Positions 17,901-27,866 are shown, numbered from the stretch's first letter. The stretch: DNA of 64,000 bases from Hyalangium ruber (GCF_034259325.1 NZ_JAXIVS010000015.1:264144-328143), one strand, 5' to 3'. Notes: generated by a model from the sequence alone, not told the origin. Numbers and translations are program-made.

Positions 17901-20055
17901 CAGCCGCCGCGTGCAGCTCAAGCAGGGCCAGACCGCCGCCGCCCGCGCCACCCTGGAGGCCGAGGCTCGCGCGAGCCGCGATCCTCGCAGCGCCGTGGAG
18001 GCTTTCATCGCCGCCGCGCGGCTGGCCTCCAGCCGGATGAACGATCTGGACGGCGCCGCCGCCCTGTACCGCCAGGCGCTGGAGCGCGATCCGCTCAACG
18101 CCGCCGCCACCACGGGCCTGGAGGAGCTGCTCGCCCAGCGCGGCGGCACCTCGGATCTCGCCGCCCTGCACGAGCGTCGCGGTGAGGCTCGCATGGCCCA
18201 GCGCGACACCGTGGCCGCCGCCGCCGCCTTCGTCAGCGGAGCGAAGCTGTACGTCACCGCCCTCAATGATCGCGCCAAGGCCATGGCCCTGGTGGATCGC
18301 GCGCTCGTCGCGCAGCCGGGTCACCCGGATGCCCTCGAGGTGAAGGGCCGGCTCATGCTCGAGGCTCAGCAGTACGCCGATGCCGCCGCGGCGCTCGCCC
18401 AGCGCGTGCAACAGGGCGGCGATCCGCGCGTGCTGGCGCAGCACCACCTCACCCTGGGTGGCCTGTACCAGACGCACCTCAACGAGCCCAACCGGGCCGC
18501 GGCGCACTTGCAGACGGCGCTGGCCGCGATGCCGAAGAACCTCGAGGCGCTGGAGCGACTGGCCACCCTGCACGGGCAGGCGCGCAACTGGTCCGGCGCG
18601 GTGGACTGCCTCAAGCGCCTGCTGGAGCAGGATCTGCCCACGGCGGACCGGGCGCGTCACACGGTCGAGCTGGCGCGCATCCACGACGAGGGCCTGGGCG
18701 ATACGCCGGGCGCCTCCGCGCTGTACCGCAAGGCGCTGGAGCTGAGCCCCGGTGAGTCGGCGCTGGTCGATCGCCTCGTCATCCTCTACGAGCGTGCCCA
18801 CAACCTGCCCGAGCTGGCGCAGATGCTGGAGGCACAGGTGGGGGCGCTCTCGGCGGATCCGCAGCGGGCCCAGTCCGTGCGGATGCGGCTGGCCGAGCTC
18901 AACGCCAAGCAGCTGGAGCAGCCCGCGCGCGCCATCGCCGTCTACCGGCAAGTGCTGGAGAATGATCCGGCGAACCTCCAGGCCCGGGCCGCGCTGGCCG
19001 AGCTGTACACGCGCGACAGCGCCTCCACGCCGATGGCCATCGAGGAGCACCGGCAGTTGCTCAAGCTGGACCCCACGCGGGTGGACAGCCTGCATGCGCT
19101 CTTCAAGCTGTGGGAGGGCCTGAAGCAGCACGACAAGGCCTTCAGCGCGGCATCGGTGCTGCAGTTCCTGCGCTCGGCCAACGAGATCGAGATCGTCTAC
19201 TACAACGAGGCGAAGGCCCGTCTGGCCCATGAGGCGCAGGAGCGTCTGGCCCTGGCCGATCTGGACAGCGCGCTGCTGCATCCGGGTGCCCGCGGGCCCC
19301 TGCTCGAGGTGCTGCGCTCCATCGGTGATCAGCTCGGGAAGATGTACCCGCCCCAGTTCGAGATGCTGGGCGTGGACCGCAAGGCCGACCGGCTCAAGCC
19401 GGACTCCGCCGTGTTCAAGGCCATCCGCTCCGTGGCGCAGGTGCTCGGGGTGGAGCAGTTCGAGGTCTACCAGGCCCGCCGTGGGCTGATGACGCTGGAG
19501 ACCACCGAGCCGCTGTCGGTGTGCGTGGGCCAGGACGTGGTGCGCAAGTTCAACGCCCGCGAGCAGAAGTTCCTCATCGGCCGCGCCGTGCTGGGCCTGC
19601 TCAACAAGACGGCGGTGCTCTCCAAGCTCTCCCAGGGTGAGACGGCGGACCTGTTCGGCAACGCCATCCGCATCTTCTCCCCGCAGTTCTCGGCGCTGGG
19701 CCGCAAGAACGACGAGATGTCGAAGCAGGTGAAGAAGGTCTCCTCGAGCACGGCGCTCAAGGTGCTCAAGCCGCACGCGCTGGCCATCGGGGACGCGAAG
19801 AAGCTGGACGTGCAGTCGCTGGTGGAGTCGCTGTCGATGTCGGCGGACCGGGCTGGCCTGCTGATGTGCGGCGACGTCTCGGTGGGCCTCGGGTTGGTGC
19901 TACGCGAGGATCCGTCGATGGCCAACTCCAAGGTGGAGTCGGGGGATCCGGTGTTCCAGGCGCTCAAGGAGCGCAACGATCTGCGGGATCTGCTGGGCTT
20001 CGCCCTGTCGGACGACTTCTTCCGGCTGCGCCAGCGGCTCGGCCTCTCGCTCTGA
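14992..20055 (+). CDS. Giant TPR repeat protein with conserved C-terminal domain
   Basis: A 1687-residue protein. After a Ser/Pro-rich N-terminus (about 40 residues) come some twenty or more tandem helical repeats up to about residue 1380. They occur as paired TPR units of roughly 65-70 residues, with recurring patterns such as LYERQGRFAELVAMYEQDL and AIAVYRQVLENDPANLQARA. The last 250-300 residues are not repeats and form a folded domain (LLEVLRSIGDQLGKMYPPQF to DDFFRLRQRLGLSL) that I cannot name; it lacks an HExxH protease motif. No signal peptide. A scaffold role is likely. AgmK-type motility proteins of myxobacteria are also long TPR proteins, but orthology cannot be claimed. The Met at 14992 fits better than one 21 codons upstream. 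It converges on the MoaB-like gene with a 10-base gap. Confidence 0.88.
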   Translation: MSEQNDSTRTASSPSVSVPPPGTAPAKPATEVLAQGIGAMPPVVTPEDDARERIAVMEREARALSTSDAQAAALLFHEIGLLWEEVLKNPRNAAVAFQNAYKLAPKFLVNIRAARRLFADVGNWQMVLQLLEAELTGTDEPRQKAALLFEKASILDERLSREEDAKAAYRQSLELKPTDASLLTQLEAHYGARNDFEALIEVYRLLAASLETPSLRAHYLTSAGLVMEERLKARDGAAALFREAFSLDRSDLLLLAAMKRVAEREGRTDELLAALAAEAHVLGTQATPAYLQIAKVYERLGRKDDALAALMAGRRVTPNEPLVLSELAGIYETQGRYEELADVLLAWVGSITDESELVAINLRLAALYEEDLKREQEAISRYQAILSRIPGHSAALAGLGKLYHRLQHWDGLVSVFDAEIAAAEEPKQKAARMYKAAEVLEERLGRQEDAISRYNVCLQLQPGYLPAQKALSRLYERQGRFAELVAMYEQDLLQTADRDQLITTLNKMAVIYEDRLSDLDHAIECMKRILDLASDHLPTIRNLARLYERAGRYRELIETQELEASFAGDTKQVLSLYHRNAEILDEHLKDRGGSIAVYERVLALSPSYLPALKALGRLYAQEGRWDELIKMYRAEAEISSSTEQASTLLFKIAELYEHRLKSEDEAVASYQEALTLAPSYFPALRALARIYRSRGNWESLIEVLRAEAANRIDPVERANALYQAAAIWEDQLQRPEMAIEGYQEVLRITPGHGASLRSLERLYTTQENTKELVAILDRETQVGQTPGAKIAAYLKLARLYLDRFQEPTRAAQCCEAVLQLDPGHFAALKMLERIRAGDRPRRAELRARLAERVTDARLRTALRLSAAGDQDKGAAERALDEYRQAFQEDPSDVRVAFALERAMRQANDSAGLAWLYSRRLEVAKEPIERVELMLRAADLAEHKLADLDRAGQLYRAALEAQPQCLPALMGSRRVQLKQGQTAAARATLEAEARASRDPRSAVEAFIAAARLASSRMNDLDGAAALYRQALERDPLNAAATTGLEELLAQRGGTSDLAALHERRGEARMAQRDTVAAAAAFVSGAKLYVTALNDRAKAMALVDRALVAQPGHPDALEVKGRLMLEAQQYADAAAALAQRVQQGGDPRVLAQHHLTLGGLYQTHLNEPNRAAAHLQTALAAMPKNLEALERLATLHGQARNWSGAVDCLKRLLEQDLPTADRARHTVELARIHDEGLGDTPGASALYRKALELSPGESALVDRLVILYERAHNLPELAQMLEAQVGALSADPQRAQSVRMRLAELNAKQLEQPARAIAVYRQVLENDPANLQARAALAELYTRDSASTPMAIEEHRQLLKLDPTRVDSLHALFKLWEGLKQHDKAFSAASVLQFLRSANEIEIVYYNEAKARLAHEAQERLALADLDSALLHPGARGPLLEVLRSIGDQLGKMYPPQFEMLGVDRKADRLKPDSAVFKAIRSVAQVLGVEQFEVYQARRGLMTLETTEPLSVCVGQDVVRKFNAREQKFLIGRAVLGLLNKTAVLSKLSQGETADLFGNAIRIFSPQFSALGRKNDEMSKQVKKVSSSTALKVLKPHALAIGDAKKLDVQSLVESLSMSADRAGLLMCGDVSVGLGLVLREDPSMANSKVESGDPVFQALKERNDLRDLLGFALSDDFFRLRQRLGLSL

Positions 20056-20065
20056 GCCGCGCCGG

Positions 20066-20797
20066 CTACTCCTGACGAATCACCGCATCCGCGGGCAGTC
20101 CGCCGCGGATGCGCGCCGTCGCATCCTCCACGGGGCCCGACTCCGCGGACTCGATGGTCACCTTCACCCGGTAGTCCAACCCCGCGTCGAACACCGGGTA
20201 CGAGCCGATCGCCACGTGCGGCATGTCCAGGGCCACCCGGTCCAGCACCGCCGCGATGGCGCCCTCTCCGAGCCGCAGGTAGAGGTTGCGCAGGTGGACG
20301 GGCGAGCCCTTGAGCCGCGCCAGCACCGTCTCCAGCTGGATCTTGAAGAGCTGTGGCACTCCGGGCAGCAGGAAGAGGTTGTCCACCGTGAGCGCCGGGA
20401 ACCAGGTGCCTTCCTGGTAGAGGAGCTCCGCGCCCTCGGGCGCATCCGCGAGCCGCATGGCCTCCTCCGTCACATGGTCGTACTTCCTGCGGACGAGCTC
20501 CACCATCTCCGGCAGGCGGACGACGGGGCGCCCCATGGCGAGCGCCACCGCGCGCACGGTGACGTCATCGTGCGTGGGGCCGATGCCGCCGCTGGTGAAG
20601 ACGTAGGCCGCCCGGGCTCGCGCTCGCGCCACCGCGTCGACGATGGCATCCACGTCGTCCAGGACGAACTCCATCGAGCGCAAGGGGATGCCTCGCTCCC
20701 GGAGACGGCGAATGAGGTGGGGCCCGTTGGCATCCACCACCTTCGCGGTCAGGACTTCGTTGCCGATGATGATCGCCGCTGCTCCGGTGCGCTCCAT
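20066..20797 (-). CDS. MoaB/CinA-type molybdopterin-binding domain protein
   Basis: A 243-residue protein with the MoCF/MoaB fold: AAIIIGNEVLTAKVVDANG at the N-terminus and the signature FTSGGIGPTHDDVTVRA near residue 70-90, where GGIGPTHDD is characteristic of the competence/damage-inducible (CinA N-terminal) and FAD-synthetase-like branch. The second half (FLLPGVPQLFKIQLE, then LRLGEGAIAAVLDRVA) also matches CinA-type proteins without the C-terminal deamidase. It may bind molybdopterin or a nucleotide; the exact reaction is unknown. Its start is 12 bases after the tmk stop, so it is probably the last gene of an operon with tmk and the small membrane protein. Confidence 0.88.
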   Translation of the reverse strand: MERTGAAAIIIGNEVLTAKVVDANGPHLIRRLRERGIPLRSMEFVLDDVDAIVDAVARARARAAYVFTSGGIGPTHDDVTVRAVALAMGRPVVRLPEMVELVRRKYDHVTEEAMRLADAPEGAELLYQEGTWFPALTVDNLFLLPGVPQLFKIQLETVLARLKGSPVHLRNLYLRLGEGAIAAVLDRVALDMPHVAIGSYPVFDAGLDYRVKVTIESAESGPVEDATARIRGGLPADAVIRQE

Positions 20798-20809
20798 GGA
20801 GCACCGACT

Positions 20810-21472
20810 CTAACGCGCGCGCTTGCGTCCGAGCACCGTGTGAATCTCCGCCAGTGCCGCTTCCGTCACCGCTTCGACGGACTGCTCTCCGTCGATCCGG
20901 ACGATGTGCTCCTGTGACTCGCGCCGACGGATGGCCTCCTCGTACTGCCGGGCGATCCGCCGCTGGAGCGCGTCCTCCTCGAACAGCTCCGCCGCCCCAC
21001 CTCGCGCCGCCCTCCGCCTGGCCGCCACCGACGGCGACACATGCACGAACAGGGTGAGATCCGGCGACACCGCGTACCCGTTCGCCGCCTCCACCCACGC
21101 CATCGACAGCGAGGCGCCCTGGTAGGCCAGCGAGGACAGCACATACCGATCGCTCAGGACGATCTGCCCCGCCTCCAGCGCCGGCAGCACCTTCGCCTTC
21201 AGGTGGTCCGTCCGGTCCGCCGCGTACAGCAGCGCCAGCGTCTCCGAGGCCAAGGGCCCCGCCCCTCCCGGTAGCACCAGCCGCCCCGTCAGGGCCTGGC
21301 GGATCAACGTGCCAATCGGCCCGTCCGAGGGCTCGCGGGTCGTGAGCACCGTGTGCCCCTCCGCGCGCAGTGCCGCCGCGAGGCGCTCGGCCTGCGTCGT
21401 GGTGCCCGCCCCGTCCAGCCCCTCCAGGACGATGAAACGCCCGCGCCCCGGCTTCCGACGGAGGGCGCTCAC
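20810..21472 (-). CDS. tmk: Thymidylate kinase with variant P-loop
   Basis: A 220-residue dTMP kinase, which phosphorylates dTMP to dTDP for DNA synthesis. Family features are LEGLDGAGTTTQAERLA at residues 16-32, the DRY motif in LSDRYVLSSLAYQGA, and a LID-like Arg-rich segment (RRRAARGG). The Walker A lysine (EGxDGxGKTT in most family members) is Thr24 here (GAGTTTQ); the bases read ggcaccacgacg, so it is not an ambiguous call. The rest of the protein looks intact, so the enzyme may use the variant loop. Its start overlaps the stop of the upstream small membrane protein gene by 4 bases, indicating translational coupling. Confidence 0.92.
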   Translation of the reverse strand: MSALRRKPGRGRFIVLEGLDGAGTTTQAERLAAALRAEGHTVLTTREPSDGPIGTLIRQALTGRLVLPGGAGPLASETLALLYAADRTDHLKAKVLPALEAGQIVLSDRYVLSSLAYQGASLSMAWVEAANGYAVSPDLTLFVHVSPSVAARRRAARGGAAELFEEDALQRRIARQYEEAIRRRESQEHIVRIDGEQSVEAVTEAALAEIHTVLGRKRAR

Positions 21473-21810
21473 CGGGGCAGCAACGCCGACGGGTTGTCCA
21501 ACTTCAACTGGCGCCGCAGCTCCAGCAGATCACCGTAGCGCTTCAGCTCCTCGGTCAGCGCCCGGCGGCCCTTGCGGTAGTGAACCAGGGCGTAGACCAC
21601 CAGCCCCAGCGACACCCCCGAGGCCGCGAAGGCCAGCACTGGCACCCGGAGCGAGTCCCAGAACAGCTTGGCCGCCGCTCCCGCCATGATCAGGGCGATG
21701 AGGAAGGACACGCCCGTATGGGCGAAGTGCAGCACGCTCTGCCGCGTAGCCAGGCTCTCCTGGAGGAGATCCAGCTGGGACCGCAACTGCTCAGGGTTTT
21801 CAGCGCTCAC
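21469..21810 (-). CDS. Small membrane protein with coiled-coil ends
   Basis: A 113-residue protein. An N-terminal helical stretch (SAENPEQLRSQLDLLQESLA) is followed by two membrane spans (VSFLIALIMAGAA and VPVLAFAASGVSLGLVVYAL) and a charged helical C-terminus (KGRRALTEELKRYGDLLELR). The family is not recognised. Its stop overlaps the tmk start by 4 bases (21469-21472), so it is translated together with tmk; no functional link to nucleotide metabolism is visible. The thrC stop lies 58 bases upstream, with no terminator seen. Confidence 0.75.
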   Translation of the reverse strand: MSAENPEQLRSQLDLLQESLATRQSVLHFAHTGVSFLIALIMAGAAAKLFWDSLRVPVLAFAASGVSLGLVVYALVHYRKGRRALTEELKRYGDLLELRRQLKLDNPSALLPR

Positions 21811-21868
21811 GGGGCCGGGGACATAGCGCAGCCCCGGCCCGCCGTCGAGTCACTGCCGCCCCGAGCCC

Positions 21869-23202
<1,334 letters not shown>

Positions 23203-23206
<4 letters not shown>

Positions 23207-23766
23207 TCCTGCACCACCACGCGCGTGCCACAGACCGAGCAGATCTTGTTCGGACGGGTGGGCGTGCGGCACTTGTGGCACGGGATCCACGGCGCGTCCC
23301 CATCCACGGCCCCCGGCGTCGCGGCGGCCTGGGTGACGCGGAGCTTGGGCAGGCGCATGCCGCAGCGATCACACACCAGGCCCTCGGCCTGGACGTTGCG
23401 GCAGTAGCGGCAGACAACCGCCCCGCTGGGCGCCGCGGTGCGCACCCCGTCATCCGCCGCGCGACCGGTATCCAGCTCGGGCACGGCCTCGACGCTGACC
23501 TTGTCGATCGGCGCCGCGCGCGTGGCCTCCAGATCCTGCACCGCCTGGGCTGGCAGATCGGGCCCGGCCTTCTGGCGGGTGTGGTCCAGCTCGGGCAGCG
23601 CCTGCGTCTCCACGGGCGCGCGGCCTCCGGCGTGGTGGGTCTGCTCCAACTCAGGAAGCGTCACGACGGGCACGGCGACGGCCTGGGGCGCCTGGAGCTT
23701 CTTGCCGCAGTTGTCGCACTCGGTTCCCTGCGCCTGTTGGTGTTCGCACACCGGGCAGATGATCAT
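23203..23766 (-). CDS. Zinc-ribbon protein with repeated L-[ED]-x-T segments
   Basis: A 187-residue protein with three zinc-ribbon halves: CPVCEHQQAQGTECDNCGKK at the N-terminus, CRYCRNVQAEGLVCDRCG in the C-terminal half, and CHKCRTPTRPNKICSVCG at the end. Between the first and second ribbons is a low-complexity region with four spaced repeats: PELEQTHHAG, PELDHTRQKA, DLEATRAAP and PELDTGRAA. These acidic-x-Thr segments look like possible phosphothreonine sites for FHA domains (inference). The start is the ATG at 23766; a GTG at 23775 would add three residues. It overlaps thrC by 4 bases. The function is unknown and a regulatory adaptor is plausible. Confidence 0.78.
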
Positions 23767-23816
23767 GGGGCGCACGTTAACGGGCAGCGGCGTGCCAGGG
23801 CAACGCGGGCGTCATT

Positions 23817-24452
23817 TCACTGAGGGTGCCGAGCCTCGCCCGTCATGGGCACGAAGCGCACGGGCAACAGGCGCTCGACCTGGGGAATCCCCCCGTTCCG
23901 AACCCGGGTGATGCGCAGCAGCTCCTGCGCGCCCCGCTCTGGCCCCACGGGGATGACCATGCGCCCGCCCGGCTCGAGCTGCCCCAGGAGCCGAGGAGGC
24001 ACCGTCTCCGGGGCCGCCGTACCAATGACCGCATCGAAGGGCGCCGCCTCCGGCCAGCCGAGCGTGCCGTCCCCGAAGCGCAGATACACGTTCTGGAAGC
24101 CCAACCGTCGCATCAGCCTCCTCGACGAGCGGGCGAGCGAGGGGACGATCTCCACGGAGTACACCTCACGACACAGCTGGGCCAGCACCGCCGTCTGGTA
24201 GCCAGAGCCGGTGCCGATCTCCAGCACGCGCTCATGCCCCTTGAGCTGGAGCGCCTGGGACATGAGGGCGACGATATAGGGCTGGCTGATGGTCTGCCCG
24301 TGGCCGATGGGCAGCGGCGAGTCCTGCGTGGCGGCCGCCCGCGAGTGCTCCGGGACGAAGTCCGCGCGGTCCAGGCGGGCGATCGCGTCGAGCACCCGTC
24401 GGTCCCGAATCCCCTGCCGCTCCAGGAACTCCGCCAGCGCCACATCACCCAT
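23817..24452 (-). CDS. pcm: Protein-L-isoaspartate O-methyltransferase
   Basis: A 211-residue SAM-dependent methyltransferase that repairs isoaspartyl residues in damaged proteins. Features are PIGHGQTISQPYIVALM (the substrate-binding PCMT signature), motif I VLEIGTGSGYQTAVLAQL, motif post-I VYSVEIVPSLA, and AAPETVPPRLLGQLEPGG near the end. Length matches the family. The ATG at 24452 is preceded by GGGAGG with good spacing; an in-frame ATG 18 codons upstream lacks one and adds a non-family leader. It lies between recG, 64 bases upstream on the same strand, and the zinc-ribbon gene, 50 bases downstream. Confidence 0.95.
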   Translation of the reverse strand: MGDVALAEFLERQGIRDRRVLDAIARLDRADFVPEHSRAAATQDSPLPIGHGQTISQPYIVALMSQALQLKGHERVLEIGTGSGYQTAVLAQLCREVYSVEIVPSLARSSRRLMRRLGFQNVYLRFGDGTLGWPEAAPFDAVIGTAAPETVPPRLLGQLEPGGRMVIPVGPERGAQELLRITRVRNGGIPQVERLLPVRFVPMTGEARHPQ

Positions 24453-24516
24453 GGCCGTCCTCCCTATATAAGGATAGGCACCGCCAGAACCGACCCATGT
24501 AGGCAAGGCACCGCGA

Positions 24517-27156
24517 CTATCCGACCTTCGCGAGTGCCAGCCTCCCCTCCCAGCGCTCCTCCAGCGCCTTCACCAGCCCCTGGTGCTCGGGGGCTCGCAG
24601 GAAGGGATCCCTCTCGAGGATCCGCCGGGCCTCGGCCTGGGCCAGGGAGAGCAGATCCCCATCCCGGGCGAGGTTGGCGACGGCCAGCTCGGGCAAGCCG
24701 CTCTGCCGCGTGCCGAGGAACTCGCCGGGCCCGCGAATCTCCAGGTCCTTCTCGGCGATGACGAAGCCGTCATTGCTGTGCTCCATGACGGCGAGCCGCT
24801 CGGTGGACTCCCAGGAGCGGGCGAGGCTGGCCACCAGGTAGCAGTGGCTCACGGCCGCGCCACGCCCCACCCGGCCACGCAGCTGGTGCAATTGGGACAG
24901 GCCGAAGCGCTCGGCTGCCTCGATGAGCATGACGGAGGCGTTGGGCACGTCCACGCCCACCTCCACCACGGTGGTACACACGAGGATGTGGATCCGCTTC
25001 TGGCGGAAGTCCTCCATCACCGCGTCCTTCTCCTCGGGCTTCATCCGCCCGTGGAGCAACCCCACGCGTGCCTGCGGAAACACCAGCTGCACCTTCTCCG
25101 CGCCCCGGGTGGCGTCCTCCAGGTCCAGCTTCTCGGACTCCTCCACCAGCGGATAGACGATGTAGGCCTGGTGGCCCTTGGCGATCTCGGCGGCCACGCC
25201 CTCGTAGACGCGGGCGCGCTGCTGCTCGTTGAAGACGCGGGTGGTGACGGGCGTGCGGCCCGGGGGCAGCTCGTCGATGACGGAGACATCCAGGTCCCCG
25301 TACATCGTCATCGCCAGGGTACGGGGAATGGGCGTGGCGGTCATCACCAGCACATCGGGCTTGAGGCCCTTGCTCATCAGCGAGTGGCGCTGGAGCACGC
25401 CGAAGCGGTGCTGCTCGTCGATGACGACGAAGCCCAGCCGCTCGAAGGCCACATCTCCCTCGATGAGGGCGTGGGTGCCCACGGCGAGGCGGATGTCTCC
25501 CCGGGCGACGGCCTCGCGCAGCTCGCGCTTCTGCTTGGCGGTGCCGGCGGCGCTGATCAGCCCCACGCGGAAGCCCAGCGGCTCCAGGAGGCGGCGGAAG
25601 GTGCGCTCGTGCTGCTCGGCGAGGATCTCCGTGGGGGCCATGACGGCCACTTGGTAGCCGTCCTGCAGCGCGAGCAGCGCGGACACCAGGGCCACGGCCG
25701 TCTTGCCGGAGCCCACGTCGCCCTGAACCAGGCGGTTCATGGGCTCGGGGCGCGCCATGTCCTGGGCGATCTCTTCAATGACTCGGCGCTGCGCCCCCGT
25801 GAGCATGAACGGCAGGGCGCTCCGGGCGCGCTCCATGCGAGGCGCGGAGACATCGAAGGCGATGCCGCGCTCCGTCTTGACGCCCTGGCGCTTGAGGCCC
25901 ACGCCGAGCTGGAGGAAGAACAGCTCATCGAAGGCCAGCCGCAGGTGCGAGGGGCTGCGGTGGGCGTCGAGCCGCTCCAGGTCCGCGTCGTCCGGCGGGA
26001 AGTGGATGTGACGCAGGGCCTCCGGCAGCGTCATCAGATTGAGCTTCTGGCGCAGGGCCTCGGGCAGGGGCTCCTCGAGGTGCTGGGCGTAGCTGTCGGC
26101 GACACGGGAGGCCAGCTCGCGGTAGGAGCGCTGATCCCCCCGCTCCAGGCCCGGGTAGATGGGGACGATGCGGTTGAAGTGGATGGAGGAGGACTCGAGA
26201 TCCTCGGCGGGCTCGATCTCGGGGTGGGCGATCTCCCGGCCGGAGGTGGAGGCGCGCACCTCGCCGGAGAGCACCAGCCGCTTGCCCACGGTGAAGCGGC
26301 CCTTGAGCCACGGGCCGGCGTGGAAGTAGGTGGCGGCGATGGAGCCCGAGCGGTCGGCGACGACGGCCCGGAAGTAGCGCTTGCCGTTGCGCCCTGCCAC
26401 GTAGTCGGCGCTCCGGACGACGCCCACGGTGACGCCGCGCTGGCCCGGATCCAGCTCGGCGATGGTCATCAGCTGACGCCGGTCCTCGTAGCAGCGCGGC
26501 AGGAGGAAGAGGATGTCGCCCACGCGCCGCAGGCCCTTCTTGTTTAGGGTGGCCAGGAGCCGCGGCCCCAGCCGCTTGCCCAAGGTCTTCAGCGCGATGG
26601 ACAGCGGGCCCGAGCGAGGGGCGATGGAGAGCAGCTTCGCCTCGGAGCGGGACTCCTCGGAGCCAGGGGCGCGCTTGCGCTTCTTCGGGGCGGCGGCCTT
26701 CTTCGCGGCGGCGGGAGCGGCGCGAGCAGGAGCCGGCTGAGCCGGAGGAGGCGTCAGTACCAGCGGCTCACACGGAGGAGGCACCGGCTCCGAGGCCTTC
26801 CAGGCAGGAACAGAAGCCACGGCACGCACAGCAGCCACGGTAGGCACACCGCCAGAGCCCCCCTCGGCGGGAGCACTCCGGGCCACCTGCTCCAGCTCCA
26901 CGGGGAGCGCCAACCCGCTGAGCTTGAGCGCGCCCACGACACTCCGCAGCGCGGCCTTGCGTCGCTCGGGAGTAGGATGGTCCACATGCGGCAGGGCGGC
27001 GCGCAGCTGCGACAGCGCACGCACATCCACCCCACTGGCCCCCGCGAGCGCCCGCTCCACCACCGTGCGCAAATCCTTCACGGTGGACAGGTGGGCGAAG
27101 TCGCGCTGGCACGCGTAACGAAGCGGTCCGACGAGGCTGGCGAGGGGGTGGCTCAC
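24517..27156 (-). CDS. recG: ATP-dependent DNA helicase RecG with extended N-terminus
   Basis: An 879-residue helicase that remodels stalled replication forks and Holliday junctions. The wedge/OB domain (GVVRSADYVAGRNGKRYFRA) and helicase core are complete: Walker A QGDVGSGKTAVAL, DEAD-box motif as VIDEQHRFGV (DEQH is RecG-like), TATPIPRTLAMT motif III, and HQLRGRVGRG motif VI. Typical RecG is about 690 residues; here an N-terminal region of roughly 190 residues is added, with a Pro/Ala/Lys-rich linker (PAPARAAPAAAKKAAAPKKR). Such N-terminal extensions recur in deltaproteobacterial RecG. The gene is followed 64 bases later by pcm on the same strand. Confidence 0.96.
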   Translation of the reverse strand: MSHPLASLVGPLRYACQRDFAHLSTVKDLRTVVERALAGASGVDVRALSQLRAALPHVDHPTPERRKAALRSVVGALKLSGLALPVELEQVARSAPAEGGSGGVPTVAAVRAVASVPAWKASEPVPPPCEPLVLTPPPAQPAPARAAPAAAKKAAAPKKRKRAPGSEESRSEAKLLSIAPRSGPLSIALKTLGKRLGPRLLATLNKKGLRRVGDILFLLPRCYEDRRQLMTIAELDPGQRGVTVGVVRSADYVAGRNGKRYFRAVVADRSGSIAATYFHAGPWLKGRFTVGKRLVLSGEVRASTSGREIAHPEIEPAEDLESSSIHFNRIVPIYPGLERGDQRSYRELASRVADSYAQHLEEPLPEALRQKLNLMTLPEALRHIHFPPDDADLERLDAHRSPSHLRLAFDELFFLQLGVGLKRQGVKTERGIAFDVSAPRMERARSALPFMLTGAQRRVIEEIAQDMARPEPMNRLVQGDVGSGKTAVALVSALLALQDGYQVAVMAPTEILAEQHERTFRRLLEPLGFRVGLISAAGTAKQKRELREAVARGDIRLAVGTHALIEGDVAFERLGFVVIDEQHRFGVLQRHSLMSKGLKPDVLVMTATPIPRTLAMTMYGDLDVSVIDELPPGRTPVTTRVFNEQQRARVYEGVAAEIAKGHQAYIVYPLVEESEKLDLEDATRGAEKVQLVFPQARVGLLHGRMKPEEKDAVMEDFRQKRIHILVCTTVVEVGVDVPNASVMLIEAAERFGLSQLHQLRGRVGRGAAVSHCYLVASLARSWESTERLAVMEHSNDGFVIAEKDLEIRGPGEFLGTRQSGLPELAVANLARDGDLLSLAQAEARRILERDPFLRAPEHQGLVKALEERWEGRLALAKVG

Positions 27157-27267
27157 AGGCGGGTCCGAGCGCTCATCCTAAAGAGTGGGGATGACGTCCC
27201 GCACCAAATGAAAACGGGGGAGCGAGCCAAGGCCCACTCCCCCGGCTGCCGCTCCAGCGGCGAGGCC

Positions 27268-27780
27268 TCACGAGGCGGGCGGCGCCTCTTCATCCGGAGG
27301 ATCCTCGAAGCGGACCTCCTCGATCTCGTACTCGCGCTCGCCTCCGGGGCTGCGCACGAGGGCGGTGTCGCCCACCTTCTTGCCGATGAGGGCGCGGGCC
27401 ACGGGCGAGGTGACGGCCAGCCAGCGCTTTTTGATGTCGGCCTCCAGCTCGCCGACGATCCGGTAGGTGACGGCCTTGTCGGTCTCGGCGTCCTTGAGGA
27501 CGACGGTGGCGCCGAAGACGACCGCGTCGCCCTTGAGCTTGCTGGTGTCGATCACCTCGGCGCGGGCGATCCAGTCATTGATGTCGAGGATGCGGCCCTC
27601 GATGTGGGACTGCTTCTCCTTGGCCGCGTGATACTCGGCGTTCTCGCGCAGGTCCCCGTGCGCGCGTGCCACCTCGATCTCCCGGGAGATCTTCAGCCGC
27701 TCGACGGTCTGGAGGTGCTTGAGCTCCTCCTTGAGCTTCCGGAGACCGTGAGGGGTCATCGGGATGTTGCCGCCACTCAT
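27268..27780 (-). CDS. greA: Transcription elongation factor GreA
   Basis: A 170-residue factor that enters the secondary channel of RNA polymerase and stimulates cleavage of backtracked RNA. The N-terminal coiled coil contains the family signature DLRENAEYHAAKE with the acidic tip residues; the C-terminal FKBP-like domain includes YRIVGELEADI and SPVARALIGKKVGD. The frame is open far upstream, but the ATG at 27780 has AAGGAG about 9 bases before it and gives the normal start MSGGNIPMTPHGLRKLKEEL. The C-terminal tail FEDPPDEEAPPAS is slightly acidic. A sigma70-like promoter is seen upstream. Confidence 0.95.
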   Translation of the reverse strand: MSGGNIPMTPHGLRKLKEELKHLQTVERLKISREIEVARAHGDLRENAEYHAAKEKQSHIEGRILDINDWIARAEVIDTSKLKGDAVVFGATVVLKDAETDKAVTYRIVGELEADIKKRWLAVTSPVARALIGKKVGDTALVRSPGGEREYEIEEVRFEDPPDEEAPPAS

Positions 27781-27866
27781 TGCTACCGCTCCTTCCACCA
27801 CCGAGACGAGTGCTCGCCTGCCCGCCCGCCACCACAGGCGGAAGGGCAACCACACAGAAAGTTTGG

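Noticed and set aside
14932..19776. 1614-codon open frame antisense to the TPR gene
   Set aside because: Caused by the GC-rich codon bias of the sense gene; low-complexity Gly/Gln/Leu sequence without domains, whereas the sense strand shows regular TPR repeats.
24583..26547. 654-codon frame opposite recG
   Set aside because: Covers the RecG helicase motifs on the other strand; sequence is low-complexity shadow.
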